Shown here one piece after another: positions 1 through 11,040 of a stretch of 64,000 bases of DNA. The stretch is from Labia minor (Eukaryota; Arthropoda; Insecta; Dermaptera; Spongiphoridae). The notes beneath the pieces are model-generated. The model made no database searches. It was not told the DNA's origin and worked only from the letters and a program-made list of their open reading frames with translations. Position numbers and translations under genes: made by a program. The stretch is from assembly GCA_963082975.1 (NCBI GenBank), contig OY720344.1, positions 70,026,546-70,090,545 of the forward strand, read 5' to 3'. Position 1 is the first letter of the stretch; the number at the start of each line of letters is the position of its first letter.

Positions 1-262
1 TATATATAGCAGTTTTATACAATTTTTAATCATGAGATAAACTATCATTCATATACCTTTATTTTTACAGTAAGTACATTTTTACAGTAAGTAATTCTAG
101 CTCAAACAGTTTTTGCGTAAACTCGTCTACATACACACACACACACACACATTTTTCTCAACCTTAGTGAAAATTACTCAGGAACTTCAAAACGTATAAA
201 AACATCAAAATCTCGACATCGAAAATTTTCGTGATCGCAATACTACATATCTCTGGCGAGAT
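1..262 (-). repeat. FB-1 repeat, copy 1 (cut by window edge)
   Basis: This is the hairpin-end half of a repeat seen seven times in the window. In this orientation it runs from a GCAGTTTTATACAA box through a CA microsatellite (about 130-150) and a TCGAAAATTTTCG palindrome to the terminal box CTGGCGAGATAG. The left part continues outside the window. The middle is shortened compared with the other copies and lacks the CTTCCGGTTGAG box. It faces copy 2 head-to-head, forming a palindrome. Confidence 0.8.
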
Positions 263-470
263 AGTTTTTACTATACTGGCGAGATAGTTTTTACTATACT
301 GGCGAGATAGTTTTTACTATCTCGCCAGAGATATGTAGTATTGCGATCACGTTTTTACTATACTGGCGAGATAGTTTTTACTATCTCGCCAGAGATATGT
401 AGTATTGCGATCACGAAAATTTTCGATGTCGAGATTTTGATGTTTTTATACGTTTTGAAGTTCCTGTGTA
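263..470 (+). repeat. FB-1 terminal palindrome cluster and truncated copy 2
   Basis: The box GGCGAGATAGTTTTTACTAT is repeated four times in this short stretch. It is followed by CTATCTCGCCAGAGATA and the FB-1 start up to the TTTTATACGTTTTGAAG box, where homology ends. The arms 183-265 and 384-464 are reverse complements over roughly 80 bp. The stretch can therefore fold into one long hairpin with smaller hairpins nested inside. Confidence 0.8.
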
Positions 471-1625
471 TAATGTGTATAATTATTTCTTAGATTTTAA
501 AAAAAATTTTTATTTTGAATTCACTCGAGAATTCAAATATAAATCATTCATTATCTTTATAAAAATTCATCCATCCATATTATATTGATTACATAATTAT
601 TAATATTGTAACTAATCCAGAATTATTTAAATAAATAGGTATATAAAATAAATATATTATTTAAATTCCCATTATCATATACCTCCAAACTCCGAATTCT
701 CATTGGGCTAGTCGCTACTAAAAAACAATTATTAAAAAATTGCAAAATAAAATATCTATGTTAATTTGTATTATTCGCTAAAACTTTCATTTTGGATAAA
801 GGAAATGAATTAGGTCGGATTTGAAATTTAGATCCGATTTAGAATACATTTTAACAAATTAAAGAAAAATATGCTATCGCTCTTACTATCTGGTCTCTCC
901 CTTTTTCTGTTCCTCCGAAGTTAAATCGAATTCAATAAACAGTATTTTTCGGAATCGCTGATAAAAAAAAAATTCAAAAATATTTTAAAGAAAAAATAGA
1001 TAAATATAATATAAAATCTTAATCTTAAAAAACACTTTATAGAAATAGTGAGTTTATTATGAATGTAAATATAAAGTAATTAAAAAAAAATTATTTTTAT
1101 TTCATTTTGCACAATTTTCATTAAATTTAATTTATTTTTATATATATTATTATTATTTGAAATATTATTATAAATAATATAAATTTATTATATAAATATT
1201 ATCCTATAATAATTTTAGGTATTATATTATGATTGAAATGAAATGTGTCACAATTCAACATTTCAGTTCATTCTTTTACACTCTGTGCGAAAGTGAACAA
1301 TCATGGCGAGATAGTATATAAAATAAAATAATTGATTTATCCATATATATAATTTAAAATTAAAAACAAAACAAAACAATAATAATTAATAATATGATAT
1401 TATAATATTAATGTGTGTTTGAAAATAGATAAAATCTGTGTTTTGTTGTTTTTATTAGTTTTTTTTTATGTAAAACTCTGGTATATCTTGTTATTTATTT
1501 TATTTAATTTCATATTTTATAAATTATTCTTGATACTCTCTATATAGAGCTATCTCTCTCAATAATCTTAAGTAATCAATTTCATCTGTTTTATTGTCCT
1601 ATTCTTTGTTTCTTAAGTGTTTCCC
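471..1625. other. AT-rich stretch, no gene seen
   Basis: Low-complexity AT-rich DNA with short A and T runs. I see no splice-bounded open frame, no transposon end and no RNA gene in it. Confidence 0.6.
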
Positions 1626-1960
1626 AATCGACATTTTGGGTTTAGTTTCCTTTGACTCAGCAATCAGTCACGCCAGGAGTTCACAAGAGACGTTGTGAAT
1701 TTTTTTACTGATCATTTGGCCAGATAGAGTAGCGCCTCCGAGAATAACCGTAGAACGGGGGCGGAGATTTTTCGACGTTGGGGGGTTCGGGTGGGGGGGG
1801 GGGAGTTTTGGTTGTCAGCTGTTGCCTCGGAGGTCAGGTTACGTGCCACACTAAATGACTCACATCGGCGGAGTCTTGCGAAGGCGTTTTTCTCTATTGA
1901 AGAGGGATGACCACCCCTCAGCACAGGTGATCTAAATACCACCAATGCATACAACGTTCA
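1626..1960. promoter_or_regulatory. GC-rich block with AP-1/Maf-like sites and G-tracts
   Basis: A sharply GC-richer island in AT-rich surroundings. It holds TGACTCAGCA at 1653-1662, which is the reverse complement of TGCTGAGTCA, a CNC/Maf-type site. A second TGACTCA (AP-1 type) is at 1856-1862, with E-boxes CAGCTG at 1816 and CAGGTG at 1924. The plus strand from 1757 to 1803 has four or more G-runs and could form a G-quadruplex. An 80-codon open frame on the minus strand (1712-1954) resembles no family I know and may be chance. A promoter or enhancer is the best reading, but a piece of an unknown element is possible. Confidence 0.35.
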
Positions 1961-2564
1961 GAAGATTTACAAACTTGTGGAACAATTGCTAAATCCATGA
2001 AGTATTCATTCTATTATTTTGAAATTTTATTTATAAAAATTTATTTTTATTTTCATCTCGCTCTCTATATTATAAAATGTAGAAATAAAAAAGATTTATT
2101 TGGTCTAAATATTTTACAATTTGAAATATTTATAGAATTCTTTATAATTGATGCTTAGTTAAATTTCTTAAGTGTATTACACTTTAGTATATAAATTCAA
2201 AAAATTTAAATCAATTTCTTAAATACAATCAATACAATTAATCTATATCCAAGAATAATACATTAGTTTGAAGTATTTTTGCACTTATTATGCCGTACTG
2301 ATTTTTTATTCAATATAAATAAATGTTTTCTTTTAATATTTTTCCCTTCCTACTTCTTAAATATTATCTCGATTCTATGGAGGAGGTTACTTACACTTTT
2401 ATTTGTATATTTAAATTTGACACCCAAAATAACATTCTTTTTTAATCCCCTGACACTTTTACCTACTATTTATTTAAATAATTTCTTTATATAATCTCAT
2501 TATTCTTTGATTTATTCAATGAATCAAGAGACATTTTGATTTCCGATGTTAACTAAAGTATCGT
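1961..2564. other. AT-rich stretch, no gene seen
   Basis: Open frames here, such as 2279-2494 on the plus strand, are long strings of Phe, Leu, Ile and Asn typical of AT-rich noncoding DNA. Nothing else is recognised. Confidence 0.6.
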
Positions 2565-2898
2565 TTCTACTATCTCGACAGAGATAGTAATGCGATCGCG
2601 AAAATTTTCGATGACGAGATGTTGATTTTTTTATACGTTTTGAAGGTCCCTGAGTCATTTTCACTAAGGTTGAGAAAAATGTCTGTGTATGTGTGTATGT
2701 AGACAAGATTACGCAAAAACGGTTTGAGCTAGAATAATGAAATTTGAAACACGGGCATTATTCAAAATTCGTTGTTTTCTATCAACTTTTGAGAAATGTA
2801 GCTCAACCGAAAGAGGGTCACCTACCACGTTTTGATTTTTTTCCTCTAAACTGACCGTAAAAATAAATATATATTTTTGATAGGTTTTCACATGATTA
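2565..2898 (+). repeat. FB-1 repeat, copy 3
   Basis: Starts at the terminal hairpin (CTATCTCGACAGAGATAG), then the TCGAAAATTTTCG palindrome, a GT microsatellite at about 2680-2700, GATTACGCAAAAACGGTTTG, GTAGCTCAACCGAAAGAGGG and CACATGATT. It stops near the middle of the full-length form, so the CGAGTGGAGACACTCCAG end is missing. Confidence 0.8.
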
Positions 2899-5463
2899 AA
2901 AATAAAAAAAAAATCATTAAATTTTATTTTAAAAAAAAAATAACATTAATAATAATAATTAATTAAATAACATTTTTTACCATTATTATTTTTTATATTG
3001 GATTATTCATTTTTCATTTTGTTACTTAACTATGTTAACAAAAATGAATTATAACTGACAAGTAATCAATGTATTTTTTGATTAAATACATTTATAATGT
3101 TTTTCCTGTTGAATAGTCAATTAATCAAAAACTATAGGTATCCTATGATTTTATTACTCGTTCATATTTATTATTATTACTAAAAGAATAAATTTTCATT
3201 ACTAAAAGAATAATAGAACGAACTCTGATGAGATTGCTTGACGTTTAAGCCTCTATTTCATTATATAATACCCTCCTCAATCATTAGAAGATTATTGAAC
3301 ATTATTTCTCTTATTTCTTTGTAGACAACTTGTCAGTTGGCAGTTTTGATTTATAGAGGAAAAAAAATAGTAGTTGGGATAATAGATGGAAGTCTGTTAC
3401 AACTTACAACGTAGTTTAAACAAGTTTGAATTAATAAAATAATATTTAATCAAATTGTATTGCACTTTATAATTTATTTGTTCATTAAATTAATAATATA
3501 TAATTAAATAAAATTAATATTTTATGTCATTCGTCAAATACTTACTTCTTTTAGTTCCATAACTTAAAATATATTTTAAAGTTTAAAAATCCTTTCCTCA
3601 ATTACACAATTTTATTCATTTTAATTTTCCCAAGGATAGTGAATAGAGATTGATAATAAATAAGCATTAAATATTAATTAACAACCAAAATGAAAAATAT
3701 TGAATCATTGTGAACTAACCATATTTCTTATTATTTCTCTGTGTTGCTGATGAACTTTAAACTAAAAATATTTGATACACCTCCATTAAAATTCTACCCT
3801 CTCCTTATTCTCATATATTTGTTTTTATAGTGTCTTATGGACTATCTACCAGTCGTTTCCTGATTTTTCTCATTTTCTTATTAACATAATTCTTGTATTT
3901 TTATTTTTTAATTATTATTTGATATTTTTAATATTATTAACTTATTAATAAAATAGGTTTATTATATAATTTATGCTAACAAAATTAAAATAAGGAAATT
4001 ATAATAAGGAATATCTAATTAGGAACGTGATTTATATCATTTGAACTATATGGAGTCTGTGTATTGAAGAACATGATAAAGTCCACTCTTAAAAAACCTT
4101 TATGATAATAAAACATTGTCTAATAATTGAAGAATTAATTTAAAATGAAAATAATAAATTAATATAAAATTAAAATGTTTGAGCGATAGATAGAAAAGAT
4201 ATTTTATCCAGATCCTGAGAACAAACATATTGGAAATGTCTTATGTGGTTTACTTTAAAGAGGCAAATTAAATTAAAATCAACAAAAAAAAAAAATTCAA
4301 GGATTCTTTAAAAGATGATGATAGATGGATGTTTGAAAGTGTATTTATGTAAAAATAAAGTAATTTGATGACATGTTTATGCACAGAAGATGTTTCTTCA
4401 AAAAAAAAAAAATTGTTGACATTCATTGAGATATATACTAAATAGAAAATTAGAATAAATTGAAATCATTTATATTTGTGTTAAATAATTGTATTTCAAA
4501 GTAAAATCTCATTTAAAGAAAAAATAAAGAAAAACATTAAAAGAGTTTTATATTTTTTTTTATTTTCAAGCTTCATGTGTGAATTCATTTTTACTTATTT
4601 CTCATATGAAGTCCTATCTTTTCTTTCGAATATTTTATAAATTTCATAGATTTAACGGTTGTTCAAACATTTAAATAGGTTAAGTAAACTAAAATTAAAC
4701 TTAAAAATATAGAACTTAATTATAATATTTATTTAATTAAAAAACAACTAAGTACAAATTTTATGATACTTATTTACTTTATGCGCATTTCCGTTCTTAC
4801 ATCTTCATCATTAAAGGCTTTATTCTTCTAAACAAGCTTTTTCTGAGGATTATATAATATGATAAATAATATAATAAATAGAAATACCCATAGCGTAAAT
4901 ACGTATCAATAAATTTGTAACTTTACCGATTATTTTATTAAAAAGTTTTATAATTAATAATAATAATATATAATATAATTATAATATAATTTATAATTAC
5001 TTATAACTTTCGTTTTTTTTACATAATATCGACATTTACATACCTAAAAACGATTTATAAGAAATTCAGATTTCCTAATCTCTAATGGTATCAAAACTAT
5101 TTATGTTAAATAACAAAAATTTTACCTTATTTGTTACATTACATAATTATATAATTATTAAAGACAGACTCGAAGTGATTCAATATTATTTTTCTTAGGA
5201 GAGGGGAGTTAATATTTTAAAAAAACCTGACTTAGTATGTTGTGTTTTGTGATAATATCTAATTTTCTATATAATTTCAAAATATTTAAAAAAAAAATAT
5301 ATATCAACTTATTGGAAGGGATGGTTGAGATTCATTGATTTCATCAACACTACTCATGTTCAAAGAATATTTATTTTTAACGGAATGTTTTACAGATGTA
5401 TTACTGCGGTTTTTTATATGTTATCTATTAAAAAATAAATAATTATTAATAAATATATATAGA
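2899..5463. other. AT-rich intergenic stretch
   Basis: About 2.5 kb of AT-rich sequence with A-runs and short TAAT repeats. No exon, RNA gene or transposon end could be supported. Confidence 0.6.
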
Positions 5464-5758
5464 AGGCTCCATTGGGTGTATGGGTAGTGAACCAGCCTCA
5501 CATTCACAAGGTCCCGGGTTCAAGTCCCGGGCCTGGCAAGGGAATTTCCCTAGCTGGGGTCCATGGGACGGAGTGAACCCAGCATCCGGGAATAACATTG
5601 GGGAAAAGCTACTTGATAGCACCTCCGATCTAGAATATCATGGTAAAGGTTGAGAGGGCCCGTTCTACTGATCATAAGACATCTCATTGATATAACCGGC
5701 TTGATAGGCGTTGTCCTTGCGTAGGACGTACAAAGTCAGAGGTTTATATATAAAAAAA
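5464..5758 (+). repeat. tRNA-Val-derived SINE
   Basis: The first 75 bp read as a decayed tRNA. GGTTCAAGTCC is a perfect pol III B box, set in the stem GTCCCGGG/CCCGGG, with an A-box-like GTGTATGGGTAGTG upstream. The GCCTCACATT stretch puts CAC where the anticodon would lie, as in tRNA-Val(CAC). About 215 bp of unrelated GC-richer body follow, ending in TTTATATATAAAAAAAAT. tRNA head, unrelated body and A-rich tail are the SINE layout. No second copy is present in the window to confirm the boundaries. Confidence 0.7.
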
Positions 5759-5922
5759 ATTTTATTTTCAAGAAGGGGATGGATATTACACGGTTAGGCA
5801 GTGAAACGGGAAGATTTAATAAGTAACTAAATCTTTAAGAAAATTAATTTTATTATTTAATAGTTATAAATATAAAGAAATAAGGTAGTCATTTACTGTA
5901 CAATAAGTGAAATAAGTTGACA

Positions 5923-6018
5923 TGTGGCCAGGTCTGAACCGACCGACAGTTTGAAATAAATTAATTTCCAGCTACAAAAACAATTTCAAATAATTTTAAT
6001 ATATCTATTAATGTAATA
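5923..6018 (+). repeat. X segment, short TGTRGC-ended module
   Basis: About 95 bp beginning TGTGGCCAGG, with an inner CAGCTACA at 5969-5976 giving a short inverted pair, and ACCGACCGAC inside. The same module occurs at 58962-59061 next to an FB-2 repeat but in the opposite relation to it. It carries the same ACCGACCGAC box as the FB-2 end. Confidence 0.55.
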
Positions 6019-6546
6019 AAAAACAGATATGGATATAACATAAATATTTTTAATTTTATTTTATTTATCATATATATGTAAGACCAGGCTGTGACGTCAT
6101 GAATGGCTGGATGACGTCATGTAATTTTAAATTAAGAAAAAACTAATAAAGATGATTTTTCTCGAAGATAAAACCAATACAAAGTGCATGATTCGTGGTG
6201 ATATGTAAAAAATCTCCTTATGTGAAATTTGGTGCGAAAATAACCCTTCCCTTCCTATCGACGATCGCTAATACTACCACTTCCGGTTTCCGGATTTGCA
6301 CCAAAAGTTGATCAATTCATCCTACTGATGCATTAAGTAAATATACCAAATTTCATCAAAATCCGTTGAGCCGTTCAGGCTGTACACATCTATACGGACG
6401 GACAGTCGGACGGACGGACAGACATCATGCTAAAAATACTTTTTTCTGTTTAGAAAATGAATGATTCGTGGAGATATGTAAAAATCTCCACATGTGAAAT
6501 TTGGTGTGAAAACAATACCTCCCTTACTATCGTCGGTCGGTAAAAA
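6019..6546 (-). repeat. FB-2 repeat, copy 1
   Basis: In this orientation it runs from an AT-rich end through two TGACGTCAT boxes (around 6093 and 6113), CGACGATCGCTAATACTACC, the shared core (CACTTCCGGTTTCCGG, TACCAAATTTCATCAAAATC, CGTTGAGCCGTT), a GGAC microsatellite, CAGACATCATGC and the terminus GTCGGTCGGTAAAAA. Copies are at 39008-39528 and 58456-58960, with a terminus-only piece near 61788. No protein is encoded. Confidence 0.85.
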
Positions 6547-6917
6547 TTATTTTTTTAAGGCTATGAATTATGGCGGTTATTTTTCAGTGCTTATTTAAAA
6601 TGTATCCTCAATCAATTTATATATAAACTGTTGAAATGAAGTTAATGATATGGGTACCACTTTATAGTCCCTTATTTGTGCTTTATTTATTTATTGGATA
6701 GATGTATCATTGTCGATTAACAAAGACTTTTGATTGGAGGAAAAGTAGTTTCTTTCTTTCTAAGCGATCTACTCGGGAAGTGTAAAGTTTGACACAATGG
6801 AATTTTGCATAATTTAAAGTATTATTACTTACTTTAAAGAAATATAAGAAATATGGTAGGAGAGGCGGCACGTTTGTAAAATCGCCACTTGAGATTTCTG
6901 AAGATAGCAATAAAAGG

Positions 6918-7175
6918 ATGGAAGAAGATTTTGGCGATGGATCCAAAAATAAAGAAATTGGAGACGAACCACTGATTGAAAAGAAACTGAGAGAAGTTCA
7001 TTTTCTCTGGAAAACTTTTTTCCTCTCTCTTCTTCTTTTCTTTCTCTTTGCGGCTGGATCGCATCTTTCCATCATCTTTGCCATTCATTCGCAGTTGACA
7101 TTTGAAATCAACAATTTGGCTAATTTAGTTACTTCCCTCGAGATTAATACTCAATCCTCACTTCATCGAAATTAA
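6918..7175 (+). CDS. Unrecognised 85-residue single-pass membrane ORF
   Basis: An 85-codon frame with a favourable start context (A at -3, G at +4). Residues 1-25 are acidic and polar, then a basic patch KKLREVHF, then a hydrophobic segment at about residues 33-57 (FFLSLLLFFLFAAGSHLSII) long enough to span a membrane. The tail HSQLTFEINNLANLVTSLEI has leucine and isoleucine at heptad-like spacing and may form a short coiled coil. Base composition is richer than the flanks. It looks like a type II membrane protein or a membrane-anchor exon. I do not recognise the family, and an isolated chance frame remains possible. Two exon-like stretches lie downstream (about 7286-7400 after TTTTCACAG, and 7594-7688 before GTAATA), but I cannot join them in frame. 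Confidence 0.35.
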   Translation: MEEDFGDGSKNKEIGDEPLIEKKLREVHFLWKTFFLSLLLFFLFAAGSHLSIIFAIHSQLTFEINNLANLVTSLEINTQSSLHRN

Positions 7176-7179
7176 TGAT

Positions 7180-8237
7180 TTTTGGATCCATTTAAAAACA
7201 TTTTTCTTCTTCTTTTTTTATTTATAGATTATATAAGAATAGAAAAATAAAAAAAAATATTAAAAATAGCCTTGTGAATGTTTTCACAGAGATCAACGAT
7301 CTTGTATCAAAACACCTTTTTGAAAATGTCCCGAAGTTTATTTTTATATTCAATGAAAACGATTATAAACGAAATAGAAAATGGATGGTGATTTCTTTTG
7401 GCGCATATTTTTTTCCCTCCACGTCTTCTAAGATTAATGGTCAATTAATTATCGTGATATAATAAAAGAGATGGCTTATCTTAATATTAAAGGTTACTTT
7501 TGTCGAAAATAATTGCTAAATGTATGATTCAGAGATCCACTGAGACGTTATAAATAAAATTGAATATAAATTTTTATAGATGACCCAGATTAGGTGAATT
7601 CATTCATTTCTCTCGTCACTTCTTTAACGGGTAAAAGGGATGAGGGAGATGGAGACCTTCGCCCAAGCCAAAATCCACCCACATCGGGTAATAGAATTTT
7701 CATATTTTATTATATAATCTTAGATAAAAAAAAATCTATTTTAAATTTTAGGATTTGTTTTCCTATTATTAGTGGAAATGATTCTCCTCGAAAATAAGAA
7801 TATACAAGTAAAATTATAATTAATTATATTTGAATTTAAAACGCAATAATATCTTACAAATGACATGTCGGCCTTCTACATCCCAATCAAGTTAAGATCT
7901 TTTAAGTATTTACATTTAAAAGTATATCTCACTCTCTAAACAATTCATAAAATTGAATAATTTTCATCACAACCCCTTACCATTTTTTCAAAATATAATA
8001 ATTTCAATAATGTACTTAAAAACAATTATTTGAATAAAGATAAAATTGTATAAAATGCATTTATATATGTTTATGTGTAGATATAAATTTTATAAATTGT
8101 TCACTAGAATTTGCCTTAAATATTTTATCGATTTGATTTAAGTACTCATTAATTTAATTTTATTAAAAATAAAATAAAAATTATATATAAACATTAAAAA
8201 ATTAAATTGTTAAAGCTTTGGTGGTTGTTTCTATTTA
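7180..8237. other. Mostly AT-rich, with two weak exon-like patches
   Basis: The patch at about 7286-7400 follows a good splice acceptor, and the patch at about 7594-7688 lies between an AG and a GTAATA. Both are richer in G and C than their surroundings. Neither matches a known protein. Confidence 0.3.
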
Positions 8238-8466
8238 TAAGGGAATTTTGTAAATAAAACCATATATTGATATTTTATTTTAAATTTATTCAAAACACAA
8301 AAAATACACAACGTTTCGATTGCTCCTTCTACAATCGTTATCAAGCGAATGCACTGTCTGAGCGTCCAGTCGACACTGGATCAATCGAAACGTTGGGTAT
8401 TTTTTTGTTTTTTGAATAAATTTATAATAAAATATAAATATATGAGTTTATTTATAAAATTCCCTT
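8238..8466. repeat. Inverted-repeat element with CGAAACGTTG motifs
   Basis: Arms of about 80 bp face each other: 8239-8320 (AAGGGAATTTT to ACAACGTTTCGATTG) and 8372-8466 (CAATCGAAACGTTG to AAAATTCCCTT). Between them is a 50-bp GC-richer loop. On the minus strand the order TTGATAA, a CGATTG/CAATCG stem, then GAAACGTTG resembles the CUGAUGA-stem-GAAA layout of hammerhead ribozymes known in Penelope-like elements, with two departures from the CUGAUGA box. It may be a foldback element or a remnant of such a retroelement end. Confidence 0.5.
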
Positions 8467-10254
8467 AAAATTAAAAAATTAGTTATAAGATTTTATTTTA
8501 CTTCAATATAATTATTAAAATATTTTTTTTAATGAAAATGATCTTGAAGGATGATAATAGTATTATTAATACTAAATATTTTTATATTTTAAAGAATTTT
8601 AGTTATTTGATATTACAGAAATTAAATAATATTTTAAAAATCTATAATAATGTTATTTATTTATTTTTCTATCTTTTATTCATTTCTTTGATATAAATAA
8701 TAAGGAGAAAGAAACGAGACATCAATTCAAGTCTTCGAGTCTAATTTACGAACCTTTTTTAATTGCGAGGACATTATTTATCATAAGGTGTAATTTTTAA
8801 TTTCATATTTCAATCTTCATTGCTATTACTAGATGTTAACTTAAATTTTTTATTATCTTTTCCCTTAAGATGATGAAATGATCTACATAATATAGCTCAT
8901 AAAACATAAGTAATCGTCGTTATTTATTTAGCATGGCATATTTTAAAAGATATATAAATCTTATTAATTTCCAAATGTAAATGTAATATTTCAAGTAAAG
9001 TTACATAATAGCAAGTTTATTTGAATTTACATTGATTTTTTGGTTTTGTTAATAATGAGAAGAATTACCATTAATTAAGGAGGGATAAGAGAGAAAAGAT
9101 TTTTACAATTAGTAGGTGTCTATGCATTACCTGGAGAGTGTGGATTATTTTATTTTTTTAGGGATTTTCAGAAGGTTGACTCCTACTTCAATCGAAGGAT
9201 GCATGTTCTCATCCTACTAATTCTTAAATTAGATTAGAACTAATAAATAAAAAAACTAGGGTGAAAAAGGTAAGTGCCAAGCCAATATTTTAAGGGAAGG
9301 GTTGCATGAATTGCATCTGCCTTTTTGTATTGCTGAGAGGGTAGTAGATGTGGATCGAATTAACCAGCCTTCGGGAAGGTAATTCAGCATGAAAATTTTA
9401 TAAAAAATTAAATTTTTCTTCATTTTGGGATAATTAATTAAATCTTTTTGTTATGGAATTAAAGACTGTATCTAAAATTGTAAATAAAAATGCAATTTTA
9501 AATTTTATATCTGTATTATTTGGCGTCACATCTCTTATTTCATAATTGAACATTTTTTTTTCATCTTCGACTGAATATTTCTTGAAATCCTGAAAATAAT
9601 TCATCTAAATCTTTTGGTATTATTAAAATATTCTTAAAATTGTCATTGTGATTAAATTATCAAGTGCTTTTGTTGCAACGTTAAATGTTACTTGGATTTT
9701 GGAGCATTTTACTATCGAGGTTTATTTGTAATAGTATATCGAATCAAATTATTATAAAATTTTCTCCATGGTAGAATAACAACGATTGGCATGGTCTACT
9801 CCCGATAAAAATAGCATCGTCATATCGTTTTATCTCACAATATTTCAAATTACAAAAAGTTGACTATAATTCTACATCTATTTTCATTGTTGTTTAAATA
9901 TTTCGTAAATTATGTCGCCATTATTCTCAAGCGTCCCGATGCCACACATCTTTTGTTTACACGTTGAGTCGGCCCTAATTAGAAGGGACATACGAACCAT
10001 TTTTTGGTATTTTTTTTCTTCTAATTCTAAATTCATTATTTATAACACCGTCCCGTTTTTGTCACTAGACAAAATGGTCACCCTAATTTTACAAATGAAA
10101 TCTTCTTTACTTAGAAAAAACACAAGAGTATATTGTGTAATTATTCTAATAAATAAAATCATTGAATTAATTATTTATATGTTTCTTTAATAATAAATAA
10201 TTTTGGTAGTCTTTAGATATATAATTTGAATTTAATTAAAAAAAGATATTTACA
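8467..10254. other. AT-rich intergenic stretch
   Basis: Mostly featureless. A slightly GC-richer part at 9110-9390 matches nothing I know. At about 10065-10097 the sequence CCCGTTTTTGTCACTAG followed by GGTCACCCTA resembles the end of the small hAT-type element at 35636-35817, but no partner end was found. Confidence 0.45.
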
Positions 10255-10262
10255 ATTATCTC

Positions 10263-11032
10263 CAGTGGCGTACCTAGAACTTTTGCCGCCCGGGGCGATC
10301 TCCAGTTTGCCGCCCTTTTTATTATAAGTCAATCAAATAGTGGTATTTATAAATTTATAAATTAATGCACATAAATAAATTATTAAGTTATTTAATCAAT
10401 ATTAATTAATACACAGAGTAAATTTTTTTACACATATTTGTATGCACTTATATAAACATATTAATATAATATTTACTCTTCTAGCTTGAATGAATACTAG
10501 AAAAATCGTGTATAATGCTCTCAAAATTTATATTTATATTTTTTCCGCCGGCCCTGCTTTTCAAAAGAAAAATTTATGATTTAAAAAAATATTGGTATAT
10601 CACTTCAAAGTAATCATATAAACTTTTCAAAAGAAATGACATTTATAAACTGATATCAAAAAATTTTAGTTAGGAAAAATTGCCGAACAAAATCGTAAAG
10701 ATGCGTTTACGAATTCAACGAATTTTAATGAATACAATAAAATAAAATTATTATCCTGTTCTTGGAATTAGAATTCAAAATTTACACTAAAATGCATTTA
10801 TATACACCGAAGAATAATATTCGAAATCATATAGTTAATCATAATTTATATAAATCAAATAGTAAACTTATAATAATCATAATAATCATTTATTATTCAA
10901 GAAAGAAAAAAAATAAATATGAAATGAATAAGTTGCTTTTTACAACAATAACTAAATATAAAAAATGCCGCCCCAAGATAAGTGCCGCCCGGTGCGGACC
11001 GCGCCCACCGCACCCCCCTAGGTACGCCAGTG
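10263..11032. mobile_element. Non-autonomous hAT-type element, 770 bp
   Basis: Starts CAGTGGCGTACCTAG and ends with its reverse complement CTAGGTACGCCAGTG. It is flanked by a perfect 8-bp duplication ATTATCTC at 10255-10262 and 11033-11040. CAG...CTG ends and an 8-bp duplication are diagnostic of the hAT superfamily. GC-rich subterminal CCGCCC boxes sit at both ends, and the interior is AT-rich with no transposase frame. The intact duplication suggests a fairly recent insertion. Confidence 0.9.
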
Positions 11033-11040
11033 ATTATCTC

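Noticed and set aside
5464-5540. Functional tRNA-Val gene
   Set aside because: Acceptor and D arms do not pair well and a SINE-like body follows, so it is a derived head and not a working tRNA.
9912-10190. 92-codon plus-strand open frame
   Set aside because: The amino-acid string is driven by AT-rich sequence and its middle overlaps a hAT-like end (GGTCACCCTA). No splice or conservation support.
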